Assembly: GCA_904420045.1 (NCBI GenBank)
Contig: CAJFTY010000020.1
Location: 1-39,517, forward strand
DNA from: Candidatus Metaruminococcus caecorum
GTDB lineage: Bacteria > Bacillota > Clostridia > Oscillospirales > Ruminococcaceae
Length of the DNA: 39,517 nucleotides
Direction of reading: 5' to 3'
Made by a program: the position numbers and the translations under genes. Below, one piece after another: positions 27,160 to 35,243 of the stretch; the stretch's first letter is position 1, and every line of letters begins with the position of its first letter. The notes below the pieces were generated by a model. It made no database searches. It saw only the letters and a program-made list of their open reading frames with translations, and was not told the origin of the DNA.

Positions 27160-28044
27160 ATGGCAAAAAAAGGCGGGCTCGGCAAGGGCCTGGATGCGCT
27201 GTTTGCAGACAACGACGCAGGCGGCGGCAGCGGCGCGGTGATGATGAAGATCACCGAGATTGAGCCCAATAAAAACCAGCCCCGAAAGGATTTTGACGAA
27301 ACAGCCCTGGCGCAGTTGGCGGATTCCATCCGGCAGCACGGGGTGATCCAGCCCCTGCTGGTGCGGCCCCGCACCGACGGGAGCTACCAGCTGGTGGCGG
27401 GGGAACGCCGCTGGCGGGCCAGCCGGATGGCGGGGATCGACGAAGTCCCCGTGGTGATCCGGGAGATGACCGACAGCGAGACTATGGAGATCGCCCTGAT
27501 CGAAAACCTCCAGCGGGAGGATTTAAACCCGGTGGAAGAGGCCCTGGGCTACCGGGATCTGATGGACTCCTTCGGCATGACCCAGGACGAGGTGGCTAAG
27601 CGGGTGGGCCGTTCCCGCCCGGCGGTGGCCAACGCCCTGCGGCTGCTGTCGCTGCCGGAAGAAATCCTGCCTATGGTGCGCCAGGGGGAGATTTCCGCCG
27701 GCCACGCCCGGGCGCTTCTGTCCCTCCCCGATGAGGATGAGATGGTGGAAATCGCCAAAAAAATCCCTCAAAAGGGCTACACCGTGCGGGACATTGAAAA
27801 AATGGGGAAAAAAGCCGCGGCGGCCAGCGATACGGCAACACCGGGGGGAGAAAGCTCCCCCGGCAGGGGGAACATCTTTGCACAGGACAGCTTTTATGAG
27901 GAAATGGCTCTGGCCCTCACAGAGCAACTGGGTAAAAAAGTGACGGTGAGCGCCTCGGACAGCGGAAAAGGGACCCTTTCCATCGAATTTTACACCAAGG
28001 ATGAATTGTCCGAGATGGCAAAACGCCTGACTGGAGAGCAATAA
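27160..28044 (+). CDS. parB: Chromosome partitioning protein ParB (Spo0J)
   Basis: A 294-residue parS-binding CTPase clamp. It starts AKKGGLGKGLDALF, a typical ParB N terminus. The ParB box GERRWRASRMAG and ENLQREDLNPVEEA, an HTH (TQDEVAKRVGRSRPAVANALR) and a C-terminal dimerisation segment are present. ATG at 27160 is chosen; GTG at 27157 is one codon earlier and possible. It is cotranscribed with parA. Confidence 0.96.
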   Translation: MAKKGGLGKGLDALFADNDAGGGSGAVMMKITEIEPNKNQPRKDFDETALAQLADSIRQHGVIQPLLVRPRTDGSYQLVAGERRWRASRMAGIDEVPVVIREMTDSETMEIALIENLQREDLNPVEEALGYRDLMDSFGMTQDEVAKRVGRSRPAVANALRLLSLPEEILPMVRQGEISAGHARALLSLPDEDEMVEIAKKIPQKGYTVRDIEKMGKKAAAASDTATPGGESSPGRGNIFAQDSFYEEMALALTEQLGKKVTVSASDSGKGTLSIEFYTKDELSEMAKRLTGEQ

Positions 28045-28085
28045 ATTCCCATATACTGGGTTAAATAGAAAGGAAATGGAAAATC

Positions 28086-29357
28086 ATGTTGGATATAAAA
28101 GTCATTCGAGAGAATCCAGACCGGGTCAAACAGGCGATGAAAACCCGGAATAAAGATATGGACGCCGCTGTGGACGAAATTTTGGAAATTGACCGCCAGC
28201 GCCGGGAGCTCCAGCAGCAGGCGGACGCCATGAAGGCGGAGCAGAACAAGGCCAGCAAAGAGATCCCCGCCATCAAAAAGGCGGGCGGCGACGTGTCTGG
28301 GATCATGGATAAAATGAAAGCTTTAAGCGAGCAGGTCAAAACGTGCGATATAAAGGGCCAGGAGCTGGCCGCCCGGCAGCGGGATTTGTTGCTGAGCATC
28401 CCCAACATTCCCCACGCAAGCGTGCCCATCGGCAAGGATGACACCGAAAACGTGGAGGTTCGCCGCTGGGGCGAGCCCCGCAAATTCGACTTTGCGCCCA
28501 AGGCCCACTGGGATCTGGGGGCGGATCTGGGAATTTTGGACCCCGAAACCGCCGCCAAAGTCACCGGGGCGCGGTTCCACTTTTACAAAGGGCTGGGCGC
28601 GCGGCTGGAACGGGCGATCATCAGCTTTTTCCTGGATATGCATACCCAGAACGGCTACACGGAAGTGCTCCCCCCCTACATGGTCAACCGGGCGTCCATG
28701 ACCGGCACCGGCCAGCTCCCCAAGTTTGAGGAGGACGCTTTTAAAATCGACGGCACCGAGTATTTTATGATCCCCACCGCGGAGGTGCCGGTGACCAACA
28801 TGTACCGGGACGATATTCTGGACGGCGCCAAGCTGCCCATCAAATATTGCGCGTATTCGGCCTGTTTCCGGGCGGAGGCCGGTTCCGCCGGCCGGGATAC
28901 CCGGGGATTAATCCGCCAGCATCAGTTCAACAAGGTGGAGCTTGTCAAATTCGCCCGGCCGGAGAACAGCTATGAGGAGCTGGAAGCCCTGACCCGGGAT
29001 GCGGAAAAGGTTTTGCAGGCGTTGGAGCTCCCCTACCGGGTGGTGACGCTGAGCACCGGCGACGTGGGCTTTTCCAGCGCGAAAACCTACGACATTGAGG
29101 TGTGGCTCCCCTCCTACGACGCGTATAAGGAGATTTCCAGCTGTTCGAACTTTGAGGACTTCCAGGCCCGGCGGGCGAATATCCGCTTTAAGGACAGCCC
29201 CAAGGACAAGGCCCAGTTTGTCCACACCCTCAACGGTTCGGGGGTCGCGGTGGGCCGCACTGTGGCCGCCATCATGGAAAATTATCAAAACGCCGACGGC
29301 AGCATTACGGTTCCCAAGGTGTTAGTGCCCTTTATGGGATGCGAGGTTATCAAATAA
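28086..29357 (+). CDS. serS: Seryl-tRNA synthetase
   Basis: A 423-residue class II aminoacyl-tRNA synthetase charging tRNA-Ser (and tRNA-Sec if present). The N-terminal coiled-coil arm (about 30-100) precedes the catalytic core, with motif 2 in [21 protein letters not shown] and motif 3 in [19 protein letters not shown] at 28086 is preceded by GAAAGG. No T-box leader is seen in the 41-base gap after parB. Confidence 0.97.
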   Translation: MLDIKVIRENPDRVKQAMKTRNKDMDAAVDEILEIDRQRRELQQQADAMKAEQNKASKEIPAIKKAGGDVSGIMDKMKALSEQVKTCDIKGQELAARQRDLLLSIPNIPHASVPIGKDDTENVEVRRWGEPRKFDFAPKAHWDLGADLGILDPETAAKVTGARFHFYKGLGARLERAIISFFLDMHTQNGYTEVLPPYMVNRASMTGTGQLPKFEEDAFKIDGTEYFMIPTAEVPVTNMYRDDILDGAKLPIKYCAYSACFRAEAGSAGRDTRGLIRQHQFNKVELVKFARPENSYEELEALTRDAEKVLQALELPYRVVTLSTGDVGFSSAKTYDIEVWLPSYDAYKEISSCSNFEDFQARRANIRFKDSPKDKAQFVHTLNGSGVAVGRTVAAIMENYQNADGSITVPKVLVPFMGCEVIK

Positions 29358-29375
29358 CCACAACCAGTCCTTTCG

Positions 29376-29402
29376 GCGCCGGAAGCAGATGGCTTCCGGC
29401 GC
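29376..29402. other. Strong hairpin after serS, not a canonical terminator
   Basis: An 11-bp perfect GC-rich stem (29376-29386 with 29392-29402) and 5-base loop lie 18 bases after serS. No T-tract follows on either strand, so it may stabilise the serS mRNA end rather than terminate. Confidence 0.5.
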
Positions 29403-29426
29403 TGTGAATTGCAAACATGAAACCGT

Positions 29427-29479
29427 TTGTTTTCAACGTGTTGTTTTCAACACATACACGGTGGATATGTTGAGAACAA
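29427..29479. repeat. Three copies of an 11-base motif in the thioesterase leader
   Basis: TTGTTTTCAAC occurs at 29427-29437 and 29441-29451, spaced 14 bases. An inverted copy with one change (GTTGAGAACAA) is at 29469-29479. The last two can pair as an 11-bp stem with one G-U. They may form an operator or an RNA hairpin upstream of the ribosome binding site. Confidence 0.6.
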
Positions 29480-29504
29480 AACCCTCCTGGAAAGGATGAC
29501 GCAG

Positions 29505-30254
29505 ATGGAACAACAGGAGCAAACCCAGGGATATGTCTTTCAAAAAGAGGTAGAAATTCGGTTTTACGACTGTGATACCACCCGGCGGAGCCGGATCTCC
29601 ACTCTGATGCGGTATATCGCGGATATCGCCGGCATTGATTACACAAATCGAGGGTACGATTATCAGTGGCTGTACGATCGGGGCATGGTGTTTTTGCTGT
29701 CGCGGGTAAGCATTCGCATCCACAACATGCCGGCAGCCGACGACCGGCTGATGATCAACACCTGGGAGCATGGCAAAAAAGGCGCGCTGTTTTACCGGGA
29801 TTTTGAAATCCGTCGGCCTGACGGGGAGCTGATGGCTTCTGCCGCCACCGCGTGGCTGCTGGTGGACCCGGCATCCCACAAGGTGCTGCGCCCCTCCGCT
29901 TTTACCGGAAAGATGCAGTGTTATCCGGAAAAAATTCCCGACTGTTTCCCCGCGGAAAAGGTGAAGCTTCCCGAGGGGATGGATTATGCGGGCGACCGCC
30001 GTGTGGTGTACTCCGATCTGGACGCCAACGGCCACATCAACAATGCAAACTACGGCAACATCGCCATGGACGTTCTCCCGGAGGAAGTCCAGACCAGGCG
30101 AATGACCGATTTTCTGATGAACTACAACCACGAGGCCAAACAGGGGGACAACATCGCCCTGTACATATCCCAGGAAGGGAACGAGTGTTTTGTGGAAGGA
30201 CAGTCGGACGGGCACAGTTGTTTTTCCTGTAGGATCACCTTTGCAGAGGAATGA
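29505..30254 (+). CDS. Acyl-ACP thioesterase
   Basis: A 249-residue double-hotdog protein of the FatA/FatB-like bacterial family, which hydrolyses acyl-acyl carrier protein to free fatty acid. The first domain begins KEVEIRFYDCDTTRRSRIS. The second contains DLDANGHINNANY, matching the Asp-Asn-His catalytic pattern of these enzymes. ATG at 29505 is chosen with GGAAAGG 9 bases upstream; ATG at 29496 abuts that site. Length is typical. Chain-length preference cannot be read from the sequence. Confidence 0.88.
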   Translation: MEQQEQTQGYVFQKEVEIRFYDCDTTRRSRISTLMRYIADIAGIDYTNRGYDYQWLYDRGMVFLLSRVSIRIHNMPAADDRLMINTWEHGKKGALFYRDFEIRRPDGELMASAATAWLLVDPASHKVLRPSAFTGKMQCYPEKIPDCFPAEKVKLPEGMDYAGDRRVVYSDLDANGHINNANYGNIAMDVLPEEVQTRRMTDFLMNYNHEAKQGDNIALYISQEGNECFVEGQSDGHSCFSCRITFAEE

Positions 30255-30324
30255 CGCATAAAACCGCCGCAGTTGTGCAGTTTTGCAAATTTTATACGGT
30301 TCAGTCTGGTCTTACGATCCGCTC

Positions 30325-30353
30325 AAACAGCCTCCATACCAGAGGCTGTTTTA
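30325..30353 (+). terminator. Terminator after the thioesterase gene
   Basis: A 9-10 bp stem AAACAGCCTC/GAGGCTGTTT with a 7-base loop is followed by TATT. It lies about 70 bases past the stop codon and separates this gene from the glycan genes. Confidence 0.75.
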
Positions 30354-30418
30354 TTATGTGCAAAAGGAATTGATAAGCGGTAAAAGAATGAAGAGTATCT
30401 TACAAAAATCGCTTTTTG

Positions 30419-30447
30419 TTGTCATTTTGGTTAAACTATGCTATGAT
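30419..30447 (+). promoter_or_regulatory. Predicted promoter of the LicD-family gene
   Basis: TTGTCA (30419-30424), a 17-base spacer and TATGAT (30442-30447). A small hairpin (30490-30496 with 30504-30510) then precedes the AGGAGG site of the next gene. Confidence 0.6.
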
Positions 30448-30532
30448 AAAATTTATGGATCAAACGAAAATGCTGGCAGACTCCCGGTCAAAGCCGAAGC
30501 CTCCGGCTTTCATTTAGGAGGAATCGACGGCT

Positions 30533-31351
30533 TTGCAAACAGTAGATGTACGAAAGCTCCAGCTCATGGAACTTCAGGTGCTGAATGAAGTCCGCAGGAT
30601 CTGCGACAAACACCAAATCCCTTGGTTTTTAGTGGGAGGCAGCGTGCTGGGTGCGGCCCGGCACCAGGGGTTTATTCCTTGGGACGACGATGTGGATCTG
30701 GGCATGTACCGCCCGGATTATGAGCGTTTTTTGGTCGCCGCCCGGGATGAGCTCAGCGACCGATACTTTTTGCAGACGCTGGAGAGCGATCCCGGCTATC
30801 ATCTGGGCTATGCGAAAATCCGGGTCAACGGCACCCGGTATGTGCAGGAAAACGTCATGCACCGAACGATGCATCAGGGGGTGTTTGTAGACATCTACCC
30901 CATCGACGGGGTGCCAGACGATCCGAAGCTGCGCAAAAAACAGCGGATGTGGGCGCTTTTATCCTATTTCTTCTGCCGGCAGGAGCCGATTAAAAAGCAG
31001 GGACAAGCCATCAAGCTTGCGTCCACTGTACTCACCAAAGTGTTGCCGAAAACGCTGCAAAAAAAGATCGGCATGGCATACGACCGGAAGATCAGCCGGT
31101 TCCCGGTGGAAACCTGCCGGGATGTGGCCAACATCTACGGCATCAAACAGTACTACAACGAAATTATGCCCAAGGAATACATCGGCGCCCCGGTTATGCT
31201 GGAATTTGAGGGTTCCCCTACCCCGGTACCGGAGCAGTGGGACAGCTACCTGACGTTTTTATACGGGGATTACCATCAGCTTCCGCCGGAGGATCAGCGG
31301 GTGTTAAAGCACCAGGCGGTGGAATTTTCTCTGGGTGAGGAAACAACATAG
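30533..31351 (+). CDS. LicD-family nucleotidyltransferase-fold protein
   Basis: A 272-residue LicD-family protein. Family members transfer phosphocholine or similar groups to teichoic acids or other surface glycans. The signature WFLVGGSVLGAARHQGFIP continues into WDDDVDLGM, with the metal-binding acidic residues. A TTG start at 30533 is supported by AGGAGG about 10 bases upstream. The next gene encodes an O-antigen ligase-like protein, so a surface polysaccharide role is inferred. The transferred group is unknown. Confidence 0.85.
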   Translation: MQTVDVRKLQLMELQVLNEVRRICDKHQIPWFLVGGSVLGAARHQGFIPWDDDVDLGMYRPDYERFLVAARDELSDRYFLQTLESDPGYHLGYAKIRVNGTRYVQENVMHRTMHQGVFVDIYPIDGVPDDPKLRKKQRMWALLSYFFCRQEPIKKQGQAIKLASTVLTKVLPKTLQKKIGMAYDRKISRFPVETCRDVANIYGIKQYYNEIMPKEYIGAPVMLEFEGSPTPVPEQWDSYLTFLYGDYHQLPPEDQRVLKHQAVEFSLGEETT

Positions 31352-31486
31352 AAGGATGTTCTGTGTTTTTCCGCAAAAGATAAAGCGTCTTGTGGGAATA
31401 AGAGCGGGCTCAAAAAGGATTGAACTTCGAGTGCGTAGGCCTGCGCCGGCAACGAGACAGAGCGTCCCGGTTTACGCAGGAAAGGA

Positions 31487-33058
31487 ATGGTTATACCAAT
31501 GGAACAAGTGAAGCGGATTGCCGACCGGCTGTTTTCGGTGGAGCTATACCGGTATGCGCTGCTGATTTTGACGCTGCTAAACACCGTTACCGTCTTTTAT
31601 TATTGGACGACTGCGCTTAACCCTGTGTTTTTAATTTGGGGCGGATGTATTTTAATCCGGGATTTGTTTACAAAGCGAAACATGCTCAAAAACCGGGGGC
31701 GGTATTTTCTTCTGGGCTTTTTACTGCTCTATATGGTCACGATTTTCGTGGCGGGAAGAAACAAGCTGTACGGAAATCTGGTGGTGTTCGGTTATACTGC
31801 GCTCAACCTGCTGCTTTTGTACTCCTACTCCGATCAGGATGACCGGGAAACCGTTCTTGTGCGGCTGAAGCGGTTCTTGACCATCCTGGTGGTGTTCAGT
31901 TTCTTGATGGCGGTGGCCAGCCTGGTTATTTATTTTGGACACATCTACATTGCCTATCCTTCAAATGTAGATAAAACCACCGAGTATATGGGCTATGTAA
32001 ACGGCCGGCTTTGGGGGATCAACGGAAACCCCAACCCCTGTGGAATCATGGCGGTGTATTCCATTACCGCGTCGGCCATGCTGTTTTGCTGGGTAAAAAA
32101 ACACCGCGCGGTCAAACGGGTGCTGTTGGGTGGCAATGCTGTGCTTCAGCTGATGGTCATGGCGGGAGTCAAATCCCGGGGAGCGGAAATCGCGCTGGTG
32201 ATCTTTCTGGCGGTGGCAAGTTTGCTGATCGGCTACCTGCTGTTTTTAAAAGCCGGCAACAAGCTGATAAAATCGGATTCCAAGCGGTCTGACACCTTAA
32301 AAAGGGCCGCTTGCGGTGCGCTGGCAGTGGTTTTGATGGCGGGCGTCGCCGGCGGAAGCTATTGGGTGTTGGGAAAAAACCAGGGAATGCTGGCCGCGCT
32401 TGACGGCAAGATGAAATCCATCAGCAGCCGGCAGCCTTCTCTGCCGAAACAGCAGCAATATTCCGTCCCCGCCCCTACTCCTCCTGAAAACTACGACGCC
32501 CAAAGACCGGATTTGCAGCTGCCGGGCAACGATATTACCAACGGACGGTCCAAAATCTGGAAAGCGGGTTTTCAGGTGTTGAAAGAGTATCCCATTCTGG
32601 GGGTGAGCTTTAAAAATGTGCCGGAACGGGTGGAACAGGTCAATGGAGCACCGCTGACCGGGATCGAGGGAGGCGGGATGCACAACGTGTACCTACAGGT
32701 GGCGGTTTCCAACGGACTGGCGGGCTTGATTTGCTTTTTGGGAGCAATCGCTGTGTTTATCATCGCGGTGCTGCGGTATATGTCCCGCCTTTCAAAGCGG
32801 CCCAGCCGCTGGTATATGGCTCTTCTCATCCCCTTTTTCTGCATGGTGTTCGCCTATAATATGGTGGAAAGCCGCGTTCTGTATTCCATTGCATACGCAC
32901 CTCTTTTGTTCTGGTATTTTTTGGGTGTCGGAATGTTTTTAATCAACAAAGACACCGGCCGGGAGGACAAGGAAAACCTTCTTGCAAGGATGGTGCAGCG
33001 GATTACGCCGAAACGGTTTCAACAGGTCAGGGCAACAAACATAGAAAACGACGCATAA
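31487..33058 (+). CDS. O-antigen ligase/polymerase-like polytopic membrane protein
   Basis: A 523-residue membrane protein with about ten or more hydrophobic segments. The Wzy/WaaL-type features are visible: an SRG motif after a TM segment (GVKSRGAEIAL), a large extracytoplasmic loop (about residues 280-400) with GRSKIWKAGFQVLKEYPILG, and HNVYLQVAVSNG at its end. These proteins polymerise or ligate lipid-linked glycans at the outer membrane face. Start 31487 is preceded by AGGA; ATG at 31499 is an alternative. It is 135 bases after the licD-like gene and likely works with it. Confidence 0.85.
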   Translation: MVIPMEQVKRIADRLFSVELYRYALLILTLLNTVTVFYYWTTALNPVFLIWGGCILIRDLFTKRNMLKNRGRYFLLGFLLLYMVTIFVAGRNKLYGNLVVFGYTALNLLLLYSYSDQDDRETVLVRLKRFLTILVVFSFLMAVASLVIYFGHIYIAYPSNVDKTTEYMGYVNGRLWGINGNPNPCGIMAVYSITASAMLFCWVKKHRAVKRVLLGGNAVLQLMVMAGVKSRGAEIALVIFLAVASLLIGYLLFLKAGNKLIKSDSKRSDTLKRAACGALAVVLMAGVAGGSYWVLGKNQGMLAALDGKMKSISSRQPSLPKQQQYSVPAPTPPENYDAQRPDLQLPGNDITNGRSKIWKAGFQVLKEYPILGVSFKNVPERVEQVNGAPLTGIEGGGMHNVYLQVAVSNGLAGLICFLGAIAVFIIAVLRYMSRLSKRPSRWYMALLIPFFCMVFAYNMVESRVLYSIAYAPLLFWYFLGVGMFLINKDTGREDKENLLARMVQRITPKRFQQVRATNIENDA

Positions 33059-33100
33059 AAACGGCTGCGGCCCGGTGGATATCGGACCGCAGCCGTTTTT
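33057..33100 (+). terminator. Terminator overlapping the stop codon of the O-antigen ligase gene
   Basis: A 14-bp perfect stem (33057-33070 with 33087-33100) ends in TTTTT. Its first bases overlap the TAA stop codon. Confidence 0.85.
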
Positions 33101-33206
33101 CCAAACGATGTATGCCGGAAGCGTTGACAAAGCAATATGGATGAAATCAAACGGAACGGACAAAACAATGTTGTGTAAAGACTTTCCAATAGCAAAGGAG
33201 GAACCT

Positions 33207-33854
33207 ATGAAACTGATTATCCGAAAAGAAATACCAGAGGATTATCGGGCGGTGGAGCGCCTCACCAGGGAGGCGTTTTGGAACCATTACGCACCGGGGT
33301 GCAGCGAACACTACCTGGCCCATATCCTGCGGGAATCAGAGGCCTTCGTAAGCGAATTGGACTTTGTGGCGGAAAAAGACGGAAAAATTGTGGGAAACAT
33401 TATGTACACCCGGGCTCAGGTGCGGGGCGACGATCAGGCCGTTCATCCTGTGCTTTGCTTCGGGCCGGTATCGGTGCTGCCGGAATGTCAGGGACAGGGC
33501 ATCGGCACGAAGCTCATCGAGCACACCAAGAGGGTGGCCAAGGGCCTTGGGTTTACCGCAATTATTATCTACGGTGATCCAGAATACTATAAACGGGTGG
33601 GGTTTGTCCCGGCGGAGCAGTTTTCCATCGGCACCTCCTGGGGCACCTATGCGGCCTCGCTGCTGGCCTGCGAGCTGGAACCGGGCGCACTAAACGGCTG
33701 CGCAGGGATGTTTTATGAGGACGACATCTACGACCTGGACGAGCAAAAGGCCGAAGCGTTTGACCGGGAGTTTGAACCAAAGGAAAAGCGGGAGGGCCTC
33801 CCCTCGCAGGAGCGGCTGGCATACCTGGTTTCTCAGAGCAAGCCCAGAAAATAG
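33207..33854 (+). CDS. GNAT-family N-acetyltransferase
   Basis: A 215-residue acetyltransferase. The N terminus IRKEIPEDYRAVERLTREAF and the acetyl-CoA binding motif A region (CFGPVSVLPECQGQGIGTKL, with Q/RxxGxG/A as QGQGIG) are typical, and GDPEYYKRVGFVPA follows. It resembles YhbS-type predicted acetyltransferases. ATG at 33207 follows AAAGGAGG; the open frame upstream covers the previous terminator. Substrate is unknown. Confidence 0.9.
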   Translation: MKLIIRKEIPEDYRAVERLTREAFWNHYAPGCSEHYLAHILRESEAFVSELDFVAEKDGKIVGNIMYTRAQVRGDDQAVHPVLCFGPVSVLPECQGQGIGTKLIEHTKRVAKGLGFTAIIIYGDPEYYKRVGFVPAEQFSIGTSWGTYAASLLACELEPGALNGCAGMFYEDDIYDLDEQKAEAFDREFEPKEKREGLPSQERLAYLVSQSKPRK

Positions 33855-33860
33855 AAAACA

Positions 33861-33905
33861 AGGAAAATCCCAGTGGAGATCCATGCTCACCACTGGGATT
33901 TTCCT
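33861..33905. terminator. Bidirectional terminator between convergent genes
   Basis: A 16-bp perfect stem (33861-33876 with 33890-33905) and a 13-base loop. It lies between the GNAT gene and the SpoIID-like gene, and its right arm overlaps the last gene's stop codon (33904-33906). The T content lies within the stem arms. Confidence 0.75.
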
Positions 33906-35133
33906 ATTTGACGACAGTGCCGGTATAATAATGGGTCAGGATTTTGTCATAGGTCCATCCCCGCTTGGCGTATTCGTTGGCGCCGTGCTGGCTCATCCCC
34001 GCGCCGTGGCCGTAGCCATAGGTGGTAAAGGTGATGGTCTCCCCGCTGACAGCGTAGTCGAACTTGGCGCTGCGCAGCTGGAACCCGGTGATGGTCTCCC
34101 GCATGACCCGGCCGGTCAGCCGGGTGGAGCCAAAGCTCGTCTTTCCCCCAAGGGTGATGTTTCCCACATATCCTCCGCTGGTGCGGGAGGTCACCTTCAC
34201 CCAGCCCGCGGGGTCGCCGGTCAGGGCAATGCCGGTTTTTTGTTTGACCAAGGACTGAAATTCCGATACAGAATAGGTGGTTTTCCCTTTCCAGCCGGGG
34301 GTGCCGGAATCATAGGGGCTTTCCACGCTAACCAGGTATGGAATAGAGCCGCCCCACACGTCGGCGGCGGAGTTGGTCCGTCCCGCCACAGAGGCGCAGT
34401 ACACTGCGTTGATGGGGCTGCCGTTGTAATACACCATCTTGTCCTGCACCGCCTTGACGGCGTTGATCACTTTGGCAGTGGGTGTGCGGCTCCCCACGCT
34501 GGGGGCCTTGCCCAGCTTGTTGTAGTATTTAATGTAGGTGTGAGCTGCCACCGCCTGGGCCTTTAAAGCCTCGGTTTCGAAGGAGGAACTCATCTCGTTC
34601 ATCACCACCCGGCTGAGCACGTCCGCCGCCGGCAGGCGCTGTACGGTGCCGCCGATGGTCACCTCCAGCATCTCCCCACCCGATGTGCTGGGCTTGCTGG
34701 AGGAGCTAGGGGCGCTGGGCTTGCTGGAAGCCGCCGGCGCTTTGGACGAACTGTTGCCGGGGGTTTTTGACGATACGGCTGACGGTGAACCTCCCTGGCT
34801 GGAGGAAGCCGGCGCAGAGCTTCCCGCACTGCTGGAACCAGGTGCGGAGGACGGGCTGGAAGAACTGAGGCAGACCGTGGAGGAGATTCCCGATAACGGC
34901 GTGCTTTCCTCCCCCGCCGAACTCATCCCCTGATCGGGGTTGTCCAGCATGGAGGGCGGAATATCGGGCATGGCGTCACCCAGTTCCCGGATATAGTCCG
35001 AGGGCTGGGTGGCCGCGATCCCAGGGTCGCCGCCGGAAATCCCCACCTTGGCCAGAGCGATGGTGGCGGTGCCAAAGCAAAGCCCCGCGGCGCACAGCAG
35101 GGAAATCACCGCGATCAGATGCCGTTTAAACAT
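33904..35133 (-). CDS. SpoIID/LytB-domain protein, secreted
   Basis: A 409-residue protein with a signal or anchor segment (about residues 7-28), a Ser/Pro-rich low-complexity stalk (about 79-153) and a SpoIID domain. SpoIID is a lytic transglycosylase that cleaves glycan strands with denuded peptides. The catalytic region is VVMNEMSSSFETEALKAQAV (Glu180 is the likely acid), and the domain ends YGHGAGMSQHGANEYAKRG. ATG at 35133 follows AAAGGAG. The stalk suggests a wall-spanning surface enzyme rather than classical sporulation SpoIID. It is 110 bases downstream of the cinA-sortase gene, probably in the same operon. Confidence 0.88.
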   Translation of the reverse strand: MFKRHLIAVISLLCAAGLCFGTATIALAKVGISGGDPGIAATQPSDYIRELGDAMPDIPPSMLDNPDQGMSSAGEESTPLSGISSTVCLSSSSPSSAPGSSSAGSSAPASSSQGGSPSAVSSKTPGNSSSKAPAASSKPSAPSSSSKPSTSGGEMLEVTIGGTVQRLPAADVLSRVVMNEMSSSFETEALKAQAVAAHTYIKYYNKLGKAPSVGSRTPTAKVINAVKAVQDKMVYYNGSPINAVYCASVAGRTNSAADVWGGSIPYLVSVESPYDSGTPGWKGKTTYSVSEFQSLVKQKTGIALTGDPAGWVKVTSRTSGGYVGNITLGGKTSFGSTRLTGRVMRETITGFQLRSAKFDYAVSGETITFTTYGYGHGAGMSQHGANEYAKRGWTYDKILTHYYTGTVVK

Positions 35134-35171
35134 GCGAAAACTCCTTTCCAGGAACAACGGGAAGAACAGGG

Positions 35172-35206
35172 AAAGGACACACAGCGTAATTTCCATGTGT
35201 CCTTCC
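35172..35206 (-). terminator. Weak hairpin between the cinA-sortase gene and the spoIID-like gene
   Basis: A 9-bp stem (35173-35181 with 35196-35204) with a 14-base loop lies in the 110-base gap. Only a short T-rich tail (TTTCCCTG) follows on the minus strand, so it would give partial termination or mRNA processing at most. Confidence 0.35.
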
Positions 35207-35243
35207 GATTATGCCGATTCGATTGGTGAAACGCAAACGCAAA

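Noticed and set aside
28045-28085. T-box riboswitch before serS
   Set aside because: The gap after parB is only 41 bases, too short for a T-box, and no specifier or terminator is seen.
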